In this document: one piece after another, positions 1 through 10,089 of the stretch | Position numbering within the stretch: the stretch's first letter is position 1 | Layout: each line of letters begins with the position of its first letter | DNA from: Apiosordaria backusii | Taxonomy: Eukaryota; Ascomycota; Sordariomycetes; Sordariales; Lasiosphaeriaceae | Length of the DNA: 64,000 bases | Assembly (NCBI GenBank): GCA_030549205.1 | Contig: JAUKTV010000013.1 | Location: 248,001 to 312,000 of the forward strand | Direction of reading: 5' to 3' | Program-made: the position numbers and the translations under genes | The notes under the pieces: model-generated | What the model saw: only the letters and a program-made list of their open reading frames with translations | The model's database searches: none | What the model was told of the DNA's origin: nothing

Positions 1-51
1 TTTGATCTAAACAGCGATCAAACCACCTGCCTCTCGAATACTCAGAGATGC

Positions 52-627
52 GTGACCCGAGATATATACCACCACCGTCTCCTCTCGATGGTGGGCAAAC
101 CCAAACCCAAACGCAACAAACCTCACAAAAAAGGCAAAGCGAAGACGATTCCAGTCTTTCATTCCCCCTCAACCCAAGAAGACCTTCAGACAGTCCGTCC
201 ACCCGTATCAGCCACCACCGGCACTGCCCGTTTATTGAGGGTTAACGGCCGAGGGAACGAACGAACCCCCCCTCCTTGCGCGCCGGAGCGAGAGGATATA
301 TGGATAGCCTCGAACCTCGAGCATCAGTACATCCATGTTTTCGACTGGCGTCGTTTCGTTCTCGAGATGTTGAAGGTGGAGGGAGGGAGGAGCGCAAGAA
401 GGTCAGGGACTCAGTCACCCCTTCCAGAGCCTGACGAGAGATTTGCCATTGCACTCTTGCAAAAGATGACTGACTTTTGGGGAGATTTGGAAGCCGTGCT
501 GGAAGGGGTGCTGGAAGGGGTTGATTCGAGCGTGAGCAAGCGAGAGAGACAGATGGAGAAAGAGAGAGATATTGTGGGTATTCGTGTGGATGTAAAAGCG
601 CGACACGAAACTAGGTCACCGTCGTAG
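52..627 (+). CDS. Doubtful hypothetical protein, 191 aa
   Basis: Open frame of 191 codons that I do not recognise. The N-terminus is Lys/Pro-rich. The second half reads more like protein, with an acidic/hydrophobic stretch around DERFAIALLQKMTDFWGDLE followed by a duplicated VLEG unit (tandem gtgctggaaggg near 497-522) and a charged KREROM-like helix region ending in Arg/Ser. Codon use is mixed rather than strongly C/G-ending. No domain, signal peptide or membrane segment is visible. An overlapping frame starts at 48, so the first ATG is uncertain. It could be a chance frame or the tail of a gene that begins before the window. Confidence 0.22.
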   Translation: MTRDIYHHRLLSMVGKPKPKRNKPHKKGKAKTIPVFHSPSTQEDLQTVRPPVSATTGTARLLRVNGRGNERTPPPCAPEREDIWIASNLEHQYIHVFDWRRFVLEMLKVEGGRSARRSGTQSPLPEPDERFAIALLQKMTDFWGDLEAVLEGVLEGVDSSVSKRERQMEKERDIVGIRVDVKARHETRSPS

Positions 628-733
628 TTGTTGTCGTTTTCTCGTTTGCTCACGCCATGGTAAAGCAAGTCGTGCAGTTCTCCAGAGTAGGTAGGTGCCG
701 GTGCTTAGCTCGGTGCCGTTCTCGTACTGTACG

Positions 734-1129
734 ATGTCGACGCGGACGACGTCACGCAAAAGCCGTGTTGGCGAGAGGAAGCAACCCCCAAAGAAGCCCA
801 GAAAACAGAAGAAGGCCACTGTGGCTGCAGTCGAAATCCCCCAAGACACCAACACCTATTACAACTTCCACAACCCCAACGACGAGACGATGCTGCAGCC
901 TCTGGAGTACAAGATCTTCCCTGAGCTCGAGTACAATGAGAAGACAGCGACTGCACGCAAAGCCGTGTTGGCGAGAGGAGCGCGTGATGGCGCGGGGATC
1001 CTCTCGGGATTTGCGCGTGGGCGAGAGCTGATATTCGCGGATGGGCACGAGCACAGGTCCCAGCTTGGAATCCTGAGCTGGGAGTTTTCCGTTTTTGTTG
1101 ACCTGGAGATGGTAGGTGTTGATGGTTGA
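734..1129 (+). CDS. Doubtful short gene or exon fragment, about 131 aa
   Basis: The stretch from the ATG at 734 to about 950 has strongly C/G-ending codons like the real genes here and encodes a basic Lys/Arg/Pro-rich start followed by a Tyr/Asn-rich patch (DTNTYYNFHNPND...LEYKIFPELEYN). After about 953 the sequence repeats DNA from 753 in another phase and the frame loses coding character, ending in an unremarkable tail. This fits a genuine coding fragment that was broken or extended by a short duplication. No family is recognised. A longer start at 695 exists in the same frame but has poorer codon use. Confidence 0.3.
   Translation: MSTRTTSRKSRVGERKQPPKKPRKQKKATVAAVEIPQDTNTYYNFHNPNDETMLQPLEYKIFPELEYNEKTATARKAVLARGARDGAGILSGFARGRELIFADGHEHRSQLGILSWEFSVFVDLEMVGVDG
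753..979 (+). repeat. Direct repeat pair, about 26 bp, 201 bp apart
   Basis: cacgcaaaagccgtgttggc and following gagagga at 753-779 recur at 954-979 with one A fewer. The second copy lies where the reading frame starting at 734 stops looking like coding sequence. Confidence 0.8.
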
Positions 1130-1165
1130 GGAGCGCGCCTGGTGATGGGGGCGCTCGCACGCCAG

Positions 1166-1235
1166 GTAGTCATCTAGGATATCGTTGACAGAATGGGCAG
1201 GTTGTCATCTAAGATCTCGTTGACAGAATGGGCGT
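1166..1235 (+). repeat. Tandem duplication, 2 x 35 bp
   Basis: Units 1166-1200 and 1201-1235 share gtNgtcatctaNgat and cgttgacagaatgggc with only a few substitutions. The rest of 1130-1508 holds nothing else I can name; it is the region 3' of the APH-like gene. Confidence 0.85.
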
Positions 1236-1508
1236 GAGGTAAGGGGGGGAAAGAATCTCAAAGATTGGATGTTCCGCGGGGATGAAAGACGATCAGGATA
1301 TAATCGGATTTGTCATCTGAGCTTGTGAGGTGAGTGAAGTAAAGATGAAAGCTTCACTTGCTTCTCTCTCCATACCTCGTAGAGATCCACGGGTTGCTCC
1401 GGTCAAGTTAGGATGAGACATCATGCTTGAAAATTCAAAAAAATTCCATGTTCTTATATCAAATATCCGAAATGCTATTTATTCAAAACCAACCCACCCG
1501 CTTATAAC

Positions 1509-2812
1509 TTACAGCTTGCTCTTGACCTCCACCCCCTTACTGCTCTGCGCCAACTCCCACGCAAACTCGGCAAACAACGTCCTCGCATCTCCATGCCTCT
1601 TCGCCTGCTCACTGCTCGCCTGCCTCCTCGCCAATCTCGCAGCAATTCCCTGGCAAATCGCCGCCAACCGAAAGATACTAAACGCCTGCGCCCACTGCAG
1701 CTCCCTCCTCCTCGTCTCCGCCACCGCCTCCGCGTCCCGCAAGCTCAACTCAAGACTAGTCGACTTCTCATTATTCTTAGCCTCGGGTTCAAGCACGCTA
1801 AAGTACAGCTCCGTGAGCTCCTCACGGGTTGGCAAGCCCCGAGTAGCCCTCGGCAAGAACCCAGGATGAAGATGCGTAGAGCGGGCGGGGTCGAGGAAGG
1901 CGGTGTAATAGGGAGTCAAGAGATTGGCGAAATCGGAGAGGGGGTGCCCGATGGTGGACATTTCCCAGCTTTTTTGAGAAGAACAACACTTGTTAGCTTC
2001 ATGATATTGATAATAAGGACGCGGAAGGATAAGGGGGTCATACTCCAGAATCCCAATTACCCTCGGCTCCGTCTTGTGGAAGACGAGATTGTCAATCTTG
2101 AAGTCCCCGTGGATCAACGTTCCCCTATCCCCCGGCTGGCCCTTTTCATCCGAGAAGAACCCCATCAGTTCCTCAAAGAACGGCAGTTGCCCGACTTGCT
2201 CTTTGGTGTCGACATCCTCCACCGCGGCCTGCGCAGCGCAAATCTGCTTCCAGGTTTCGATCTGCCGGTTGTAGAACCCTGTATGCCGGCCAAACTCCTC
2301 CAACCCGACACTCTTTGGGTCGACTCTGTGCAGCTTTGCCAATGTCCTCACGGCATCAGCCCAGATTGCCCTGCGATGGTCGGGAAGGACGTTGGGAATG
2401 ACAGGGTCCTCGAAAATACGCCCGTCGAGGAACTCCATGATGTAGAAGGGGGTGCCGATTACGGAGTCATCTTCGCAGAGGCAGTACGCTTTCGGGACCG
2501 GGACGTCGGTGGTGGATAAAGCGGCGATGATGCGGTACTCACGCTCGACTTTGTGGGCGGTTTTGGAGACGAGCTTTCCGGGGGGCTTCTTGCGGAGGAC
2601 GTAGCGGTCGCCGGAGGGGGTGGTGAGTTGGTAGGTGGGGTTCGATTGGCCGAATCCGAACTACATATTGTAAGTAAAAGGGGACATTGGTGATAAAGGG
2701 GTGGTGGGCGTACCTGGTGAACTTCAAGGGGCGTCTCGATCTCAGGGACGGTCTTGTTCAACCATCGCTCAAGCGAGCGGATGTCGATTGGGTGACGGAC
2801 TCTTCCTGCCAT
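1509..2812 (-). CDS. APH/ACAD10-11-type phosphotransferase family protein, 391 aa
   Basis: Predicted small-molecule kinase of the aminoglycoside-phosphotransferase fold, closest in style to the kinase-like domain at the N-terminus of ACAD10/ACAD11. Three exons: 2812-2714, 2660-2045/2044, 1968-1509. The introns are 2713-2661 (53 bp, phase 0) and 2043-1969 (75 bp). The second intron is a multiple of three without a stop, so the raw frame reads through it, but removing it restores the family motif ILDWEMSTIGHPL. Visible motifs are FGFGQSN...YVLRKKPPGKL near residues 34-65 (nucleotide loop and Lys strand), the catalytic HGDFKIDN at about 217-224, and the metal-binding DWE at about 238. No signal peptide is seen, so it is probably cytosolic or mitochondrial. 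The substrate cannot be told from sequence. Confidence 0.88.
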
Positions 2813-3443
2813 TGTTTCTGTACTTTGCGCGCAGTGGTTTCAGACAATTCCGAACCCCAAACTGTCCAAAAAAGAATGTTGTTGCACTGTTGTTGTTGAT
2901 ATCCTCGGCCTTCTACTCTTCCTCGCTTCAACCTATTTGGGACTCGACTCAAGTAACAATACCCCCGCCACCGCTACTTGCGACTGGCTGGCGCGCTGGG
3001 TAACAAACCAATGAAAAAGCGAGCACGCTTGCTTGATGACGCCAAATGAAGCAGCAAGAAAAGTCACGACAACAAAAAAGACACTGGGCGTTTACCGCTC
3101 TTGATGGGTTATTTCATCATGGATAAGTGGCCGAGGCTGCGGCTACCACAACAGCTAGGACGCGGTGGTGGTTGATTGACTTGAGCCGAGGTTGCAACGC
3201 ATGCTCCTCAGCTCCCCAAGGCAAGGCGAGGCACAATCTGAGCCAAGAGCCGGCGGCACATTTCCGGCATTGCCCCGGCACTGGATCCGCTCAGTGCACC
3301 CCGCACGGGGCTAGCCGCTGTCTCTCTCAGAAGGAACTTGGGATTGATGAGAGATGCATGTGTTTGGTAGTGATATTATATGTGTTTTGTGATAGAATTG
3401 GTCCGACCGTTGAAGATTTTTAAAGTGGCATCGCTGCAGGAAT
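2813..3443. other. Intergenic, upstream of the APH-like gene
   Basis: Promoter side of the APH-like gene. Short open frames here lack codon bias and family features. Nothing else supported. Confidence 0.5.
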
Positions 3444-3671
3444 GTGCGCGCTGAGGACAATAAAGCTTATGACGCTGCTGGCCATCAAGGTGCAACTCCA
3501 AAACCTCCCATCGGCATGTGGATCACCATCCACCGTTTTGGGACCTTACCCACCATCTCCAAAGTTGGGGAAGGCTTGTCGGGAACCTTCTTCCTCCAAG
3601 TTAACGACTCATCTATCTCTGAGACTGACGAGTATCTCTCTGAAAACGACCTCAAGATCAAGTGGTGATTG
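3436..3671 (+). pseudogene. Orphan exon-like fragment, possible LecA/PA-IL-like lectin tail
   Basis: After a good 3' splice-like site (gctgcag ending near 3439) an open stretch of about 77 codons with C-ending codons runs to TGA at about 3671. It has no good ATG of its own and no recognisable upstream exon. The peptide contains PKPPIGMWITIHRFG, then SGTFFLQVNDSS and ends NDLKIKW. The spacing of P-x-PIG, G-x-FFLQVND and the final beta strand is reminiscent of bacterial/fungal PA-I lectin (LecA)-like domains, where GxLxLxVND binds calcium and sugar. I see that resemblance only by pattern. It is best treated as a gene relic or a terminal exon whose partner is lost. Confidence 0.3.
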
Positions 3672-4832
3672 TCAAGATCTCAAAGCATGCGATGCAAACA
3701 GCCAGCCAAATGCAGCATCGACAAACATGCCAGTTCGCAGCCCAAAACTCGAAATAACAAACAAAAAAGCGCACTTAAAAATTCAATCTCAGCCAGAGAT
3801 GAAAATGCCATTCAAAAACCCTCCAAAATCATCTTTCAAAATAAGAAAAAAAAAGTGCAAAAAAGAAGACTTGAATTCTGGATGTCCCAGAGGTTGTGTT
3901 TCCAAAGATTGTAGAATGGAGTATTTGAGGCCAACTCACGGTCACATCCGGTAAAAGGCAGGAAATGAGTTCGGACTGAGCGGGCCTACTCCAATCTTCC
4001 GGGCAGAACCTGCACCTTATAAAGGACGGTCAATTGCAACTGTGGCCAGTGCACTTGCACAACTGCACTGGGCAATGGACATAAATTATGAGGTCCCTAG
4101 CATAAAGTAATGCACAGTCGCCCCTTTTCCGTTGATCAATATTGAGAAATACATTCCTCACTCGCCTCCATAGGTCATCAGACAGGCACAGATGTATGTC
4201 CACTGCTACAAGCAGTCGATTTGTCTGCCCTTGGTGTTCCATCAACACCCCTCTCTTGCGAAGTCGGTTGAGTGCTACCTCTGGATTGGCTCAAGCCATG
4301 CAAGAGCTGCATCATGCAAGCACACACTCAAGCACACACTCACACTGCCTGAGAATTTTGACACCTATAAAAATCGCTGTTATCTCCTCAAATAAACAGT
4401 CAACGTGAGAATAAAAATATGATGAAGCTGTAGGCCACCTGTCTGAATGGCCTAATCTGCTTTTCATTCTCGACTATGCCGTTGTTGCTCGAGAAACAGC
4501 TCCAAAACACCAAAAATACAGATCTTGATCTTTGCACCGCCCTCAAGAACCAAATCCAAAACTGGCGCTCGATCCGTCACGTGGAGGTGAGATGGTGTGT
4601 TACACATCTACAGTTTGGAAAATGGAAATCATCGTTCATCGATTTTGGATATATGAAGTTCTTGTGACAACTGATGATACAAATTATAATTAAGTCATTT
4701 ACCCCCATCCTCCCATTTTACCCCTATGATGCTGCCAGTTCCCCAAATCTCAACCCCTCTAAACGCCATGTATACAGTGGTATCATTTTAATTCATCCCT
4801 TGCAAAACTCCCAACCTCTCTCTCGTGACCAC
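3672..4832. other. Intergenic, A-rich patches
   Basis: A-rich stretches (about 3755-3870) and a CA-rich patch near 4320-4350. A short frame at 4476 (starting MPLLLEKQLQ) ends at a GTGAGA donor-like site but leads nowhere convincing. No gene supported. Confidence 0.45.
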
Positions 4833-7790
4833 CTAGTCATCCTCAATATCATCATCACTAATCACCAAGCTCTCCATCGGCAAGCCCTGCATCTCCTCTT
4901 CCCCGTCCCCAGCCTTTTGAGTAGGATGAAGGATAGCCCCCAATCCCATCCTCTTCTTCTTCCTGGGAGTCATCTCCTCGGTGGGTCTATCCGTAGCCCA
5001 AGACGTCGCTGCTTCTTTCGCACCACCGCTATCTTCATCCGCGGCATCAGCACCGTCCTCCTCGTCTGCACCTACTCGGCCAATCCCCCTTAAGGAAACA
5101 ATCCTTTCCAGTTCTTTGACTTGCGAGGTGCAAAATGCTGACCGCTGACGGCGGGCGATGTGTGCCATATATGGCAGGCGCTCAAGAAGCAGCTCTTGAC
5201 GGGCGGCATTGCCGAGTGACAATAACGGTGTATGATGATGCGGTTCTGGATTTGGGGTTGGTTGGTGGCGAGCAGAGGAGGTGAACTGACTGCTGGTACC
5301 GCCGAACGGTGCCGCTTTCTTAAACGCAGACGCACCATGGTTACCAGAGAAAGCATGACTTCCCTGTGAAGCTGGTAGGTGGTGACCAGGCCCACCATAT
5401 TCCCCCTTCAGCATCTTGGTCGCCATCAAATCTATAATTCCCTCCAGTTCTTCCTTTGTCCGCCATAGCTTGAGATAAGTGGGATAGAACATCTTGTGCG
5501 CGTCGTTGCCACGACCACCCCCCTGTGTAGGGTGGCTCTGCCGTTTCACGGGCGATGGCAGCGAAAACAAAAGTCCTCGAACAGCAACCTGGAAGGCCAT
5601 CTCATCCTGTCGGAGAACGTGGCTGCTAGAGTCTTTGCCTGTGTAACCACCCCCGTAGCCTTTGCCTCCAAAGAAGATATCCCAAGAAGGACATAGGAGG
5701 TCAGCTTCGGACAGGTAATCGAGGCAGCCGTTGATGTAATCTAGCGAAGAATTCTCATCCAGGGGCGAGGTTTGCTCGCATGACAAGGGGTAGTTTTCAT
5801 GCAGCGCTGAGATAAACGTGTGGGTATCAGTTCCGGTCTCGTCAATCAAGGTGTCGACCGAAACCAGCGACGGGTTAGGCTTCGCAAACTGCGCCATGTG
5901 GCTAGGCAGCGTTTCTGCTGCCGATACCGGTTCGCCTATCAGCTTACCACCTCTCTTGTTGTAGACGACTTTGCCAACAGCATGAAATATTCCCAGCGTG
6001 GCCTCTCGTTGCGACACCAGCTCAAGGCTATCCCGTTCGCCCTTGGTCAAACTGGGCACATCCTTCGATTTCTTGGCCTTTGCCAAAGCAATTTTAGACC
6101 CCCAGTCTGTATCATCGTCGCCTTTGACACAGAGAAATTCCAGAGAAGAAACGGCACTGCGAATATCGCCGATCTCTCCGAGTCTCTGAAGGACAAGTGG
6201 CCCTGGTGTTCGTCGTCTCCCCGATTTACGCGCCTCTTTTTGCACAATCAGCTCCAAAGCTTTCGCCAAGAGCGTCGGTGCTACAGGGTTGAACTCGATG
6301 ATTGCTGTCCCGGGATGTCTGAGGATCTCCGGCCCCAACAGTCGATGAGCCGTAAAGCTATCTGCCGACGCAGATGCAGTGGTGAGTAGTGTCTCCGAAA
6401 TAACCATGACAATGGGTGTGACAGGCTCCGAAGAAGAACTACGTCCCCAGCCCATCATGGCCGGCATGTTCGCTGCTAGGTATTGAATTATTGCATTTCG
6501 AAACGATACCAACCCCGTTGATGACCGCACAAACGTGTTGGGAAACTCCTCGATCAGAATCAATCTCTTGTCTGAGCCCTGCTTACCATTCTGTATTGGC
6601 GGCGGTGGAGGAGGGGCCATTTCTTCTCCTTCCACTTCCTCCTCAACATCCAACTGCCCAAACTTCCCACCTCTTCCCAAAAACTCTTCAAACTGCGACG
6701 CAGCACTTTGATACGCTTGCCCCAGTGCCCCAAATGAATTATTCGGGTTCCTCCATTCCAGCACCTCACATTTCAGATCCCGCGCCAGCAATCGTAGTGT
6801 CGTCGTCTTCCCCGTCCCGGCAGCCCCCTTGAGGATCAATAACCGCTGCCGTAACCTCCCCCCATACACATCCTCCAACCACCTCCTCACATCTGCCACT
6901 TTCTTTTTGTGAACCGCCAATTCCTCCAGATTCACCGGCCCGTACTTCTCTGACCATGGTCGTGGGTCGTCGTCTATTATTCTCGGTTTTTCCGTCTGTG
7001 TCTGAGGCAGACTTTGGCTCCCAGACACAACCCCACCCCTGTTCTTGTTCAAAAACCTCGCCCCTCCCGCACCCAAACTCCCATTCGAAATCTGCGACAG
7101 CGGTAGTTGTGACCCCCCAATTCCAACCCCATTGCCTTCCTTCTCCTTCCTCTTCTGAGCCCTTAAACCAATAATACTCCTCCCCGCCGCCGCCGTCGCC
7201 GTCGCATTGGCAGTCCTCCCCGTCAGGGGGATATCATCACTATCCTCCCCCTTAATATCATCATCATCAATAGGATCACTGATAATATCCTCCAACTCCA
7301 AGCCCTGCGTCTTAGCTGCCCCCAATACCCCATTACCCTTCCTACTCCCCGCACCTCCAGCCGAGTTCCTCTGCGCCTGCTTCGAAAACAGCGTCCTCAA
7401 ATCCCCCGACTTTTCCTTTTCCTCCTGCCCCTTCTTCCCAGCCGCCGCTGCTCTCGTAGCCCGTGTCTTCGCCGGACTCTTCGACTGCGTTGATATCGGC
7501 GCCGCAGCAAAATTCCTACTCCTCTTCCGCACTGGACTCGGGCTGCTGTCCTCCACTTCCAACTCTAACTGCTCTGACTGCGACTTCTTCGGTGAGTTCT
7601 CTGGCGACGACACCAAAAACCTTTGGATGGTATTTCTAGCTGATGTTCTCGTCGCTGGTGGTTTGGGTTTCTGCTTCGGTGGTGGGGGGGAGGGGGAGGA
7701 ATTATTATTCGTAAAGTTGGCATCGTCATGGTCGTCGGAATCGTCTATTACGGCGGCGCGTTTGCGGCGTTTGGTTGGTGGGGGAGGCAT
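4833..7790 (-). CDS. rad17: Checkpoint clamp loader Rad17/Rad24, 985 aa
   Basis: Large subunit of the RFC-like clamp loader that places the 9-1-1 ring (Rad9-Hus1-Rad1) on damaged or stalled DNA in the nucleus and so activates the ATR/Mec1 checkpoint. Single exon. Residues 1-270 are a low-complexity, basic and acidic Ser/Pro-rich nuclear extension with several KRKR-like clusters. The AAA+ core begins with RPWSEKYGPVNLEELAVHKKK (residues 277-297), a hallmark of Rad17. Walker A is GAAGTGKTT at 322-330 and Walker B is the LILIEEFPN strand at about 410-418. A loop rich in Glu and Pro (about 380-400) sits between them. The C-terminus ends in an acidic tail (SDDDIEDD) after a basic RKKKR patch. It is longer than yeast Rad24 (about 660) and human RAD17 (about 680), mostly because of the N-terminal extension. 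Confidence 0.95.
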   Translation of the reverse strand: MPPPPTKRRKRAAVIDDSDDHDDANFTNNNSSPSPPPPKQKPKPPATRTSARNTIQRFLVSSPENSPKKSQSEQLELEVEDSSPSPVRKRSRNFAAAPISTQSKSPAKTRATRAAAAGKKGQEEKEKSGDLRTLFSKQAQRNSAGGAGSRKGNGVLGAAKTQGLELEDIISDPIDDDDIKGEDSDDIPLTGRTANATATAAAGRSIIGLRAQKRKEKEGNGVGIGGSQLPLSQISNGSLGAGGARFLNKNRGGVVSGSQSLPQTQTEKPRIIDDDPRPWSEKYGPVNLEELAVHKKKVADVRRWLEDVYGGRLRQRLLILKGAAGTGKTTTLRLLARDLKCEVLEWRNPNNSFGALGQAYQSAASQFEEFLGRGGKFGQLDVEEEVEGEEMAPPPPPPIQNGKQGSDKRLILIEEFPNTFVRSSTGLVSFRNAIIQYLAANMPAMMGWGRSSSSEPVTPIVMVISETLLTTASASADSFTAHRLLGPEILRHPGTAIIEFNPVAPTLLAKALELIVQKEARKSGRRRTPGPLVLQRLGEIGDIRSAVSSLEFLCVKGDDDTDWGSKIALAKAKKSKDVPSLTKGERDSLELVSQREATLGIFHAVGKVVYNKRGGKLIGEPVSAAETLPSHMAQFAKPNPSLVSVDTLIDETGTDTHTFISALHENYPLSCEQTSPLDENSSLDYINGCLDYLSEADLLCPSWDIFFGGKGYGGGYTGKDSSSHVLRQDEMAFQVAVRGLLFSLPSPVKRQSHPTQGGGRGNDAHKMFYPTYLKLWRTKEELEGIIDLMATKMLKGEYGGPGHHLPASQGSHAFSGNHGASAFKKAAPFGGTSSQFTSSARHQPTPNPEPHHHTPLLSLGNAARQELLLERLPYMAHIARRQRSAFCTSQVKELERIVSLRGIGRVGADEEDGADAADEDSGGAKEAATSWATDRPTEEMTPRKKKRMGLGAILHPTQKAGDGEEEMQGLPMESLVISDDDIEDD

Positions 7791-8285
7791 TGCGCCTGGG
7801 TTTGGGTGGAAGGTCTCGGTTGTTGGGGCGGAACTGGCATGCGGTGATTGATTCGGTTTGAGCTTTGTTGATTAGATGGAGGTGAAGAATCAATTCATCT
7901 GAAAGGGGGGTGTTGTCGTGAAGGTTGTTCGCGTTTTGATCAAAAGGTTGAGGCAAGGCTGTGTCTTGAATTAAAGCTGGGGTGCCACTGCGCCAGGCAG
8001 CCAGCGGGTTTACAGGGGGACCTGACGATCTGGATTGCAGGGGTCTGTGCAGCTGAAAGCCGGGACAACCCTAACCCTTCTCTTCCCAGCAGCATACCAC
8101 GACCTTGACCATGACAATCGTTTCGAATTAGGGTTTTCAATTTGAAGGATATTATTACAATTCTTTGCTGCCATGTCAAACCCCAAGCTAATTATGCAAC
8201 CTGAAAAAGAAACTCAAAAACATTCTTGCCGTCATGATACCAATCTCAAGATCACTTTCCCAAACCCACTCTCCTCACTCAATCC
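7791..8285. other. Intergenic, rad17 promoter side
   Basis: Lies between the rad17 start and the 3' end of the questin-oxidase-like gene. No frame with coding character. Confidence 0.5.
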
Positions 8286-9641
8286 TCAAAACCACCCAGC
8301 AAAGTCATCACTAAACCTCACAGCAGCAGCCAAATACCTCTCATGCACATCCCCCCAAGTCCTCGCCGCTTCTCTCATCGCCCGAATAGCTGTCACAACA
8401 TTCAGTCAGCAAACCATCATCTCGCATGAACAATATCATAGATAACTCACCCTTGACATAATGCGCATCAGTAGCCCACTCCCCCGTCAAAGCCTTATGC
8501 TCAACATACTTCCACCCCTTCCCCTTCAGCTCCCCCTCCCCAGGCACATAATCCACATCAATCTTCGGCCTCAGCATAGCAATATACGCCGCCAACGCCA
8601 GCAACCACCACTGCCTCACCAAACTAACATGGAATTTCGCCGGTATAAACGGCAGAAGCACTCTCACCGCGTGACTAGTTGTCAAAACGTGCACCAAGAA
8701 GAAGTTGTAAGCGTGCGTCCCGGGAGCGACGGTGGCTACCAGCAACGCAACAGCGGCTTCTTGTGAGAGCTGGAATTGCTCCGCTGGTGAGGATGAAGAA
8801 GCGGTGATGTCCCACGCGTTCCAGTATTCCAGGACTAACTTCTCAGAAGAAGGGTTGTGGAAGAGGGCTTCGACGTTGGAGAAGGCGGGGGTTTTGAATA
8901 GGTCATCGAAACGGCTGTCGTTGGAGAGTTTGTTCAGGAGGTCTAAGGGAGTGGAAGAAGTGGCTGGTTTGATGGTGTAGGCGGGGTCGTCGAGGTATCT
9001 GTGTAGGTAATTGTATTGAGTCGCTGCTAGGCCGAGAGCTTCAGTGGCGATTTCGCGGCTGTCGAATTCGTAGGCGTAGCCTAGGTGGATGAGGGGGTGG
9101 CCAACTGATGGGTATTAGTGAGAACATCCAGAGGGGGTAGAACAGGGGAAGACATACGACCTCCGATGAGACCGTTGATGAGAGGCTCATCGCCTGAGAA
9201 CATGTACTCCTCTACCACACCCTTCCACTTATACGCGTGCTTCATGGCTAGGGCGTCTTCGAAAAAGTCTACAAAAGCTCTTTGGTATCTTTTGTCGCCG
9301 AGGAAATCCCGCCAGTCCTCCTCGCCCATTTCCGAAGGGGAATCCTTCCATGGCTCCAGGGATTTGGCTTCGACTTCGAATATGTGATACAAATGCTTTG
9401 GTTCCGCCCCCAGCAGATATGATGAGCAGAGAATGTGCGCCATGTGGTTGTCGAATTCGAGATTGTGGTACAAGATGGAGTGGTTGACATGGTTGGCCTT
9501 TAGGAGATGCTTCAAAGTGCGTGGCCTCTTGTCTGGGTCTGCTTCCACATTGTGAACCTCGACTGGGGGGAGGTTGATGGCTGTGGGCGAGTCTCTCACC
9601 AGTCGGTTGACTAGCGGGATGTATGAGAGGAGCGATGCCAT
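8286..9641 (-). CDS. Questin oxidase-like (DUF4243) protein, 413 aa
   Basis: Member of the questin oxidase-like family, whose founding member in geodin biosynthesis performs a Baeyer-Villiger-type ring opening of an anthraquinone. Many fungal members are uncharacterised. Three exons: 9641-9158, 9104-8451, 8389-8286; introns of 53 and 61 bp have GTATGT and GTGAGT donors. Splicing gives continuous family motifs: NHSILYHNLEFDNHMAH near residue 57, then GLGHPLIHLGYAYEF just after intron 1, the HAYNFFLVHVLTTSHAVRVL core, and a short C-terminal exon with AIRAMREAARTWGDVH. Start chosen at MASLLSYIP; an in-frame upstream GTG/ATG region to 9842 looks like leader. No secondary-metabolism genes flank it, so a role in a local cluster is unlikely. 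It is divergent from rpe1. Confidence 0.88.
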
Positions 9642-10089
9642 AATGGCTGTGTCTTTTACTGTTTGATCAATTGATTCCTTTGATGTTATCGGGATGAATG
9701 AATGATTATGAGCGGGGAACCTAGTTGGCTTGTGTTCTCTTTGAACAGCAACATCAACTTGTGGCACACCATTCACACAGCTTGACTTATGAGCGTCACC
9801 GCATTTGTTGGGAGAACGCGACAAAAAATGGAGTGATGTCAATCCCGGTCAAGCCAGAGCTTCTTGCCAAGCCCGCCTTTCAGGTGTCTCCCCGCTGTCG
9901 TATCCGCCAATCTGCGTCATTCTGCCCCGCCCCCGCGCGGGAAACATTTGGTTGGGGTTCAGGAAGGGTTTTGAAACCGCAGCATATCATCCGGCCGGTC
10001 TTGCTCAGGGCCCTTACCTTGTACAGTTGGTGATAGCTTCACAAAGTAAACAGATCTTCACTCTCACCAAAAGTAAATAGTCAAACACA
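9642..10089. promoter_or_regulatory. Divergent promoter region, questin-like / rpe1
   Basis: 448 bp between two divergent start codons, so both promoters must lie here. I could not assign specific factor sites. Confidence 0.5.

Noticed and set aside
4476..4667. Short frame MPLLLEKQLQ ending near a donor-like site
   Set aside because: The possible splice leads to no continuing frame, and no homologous feature is seen.
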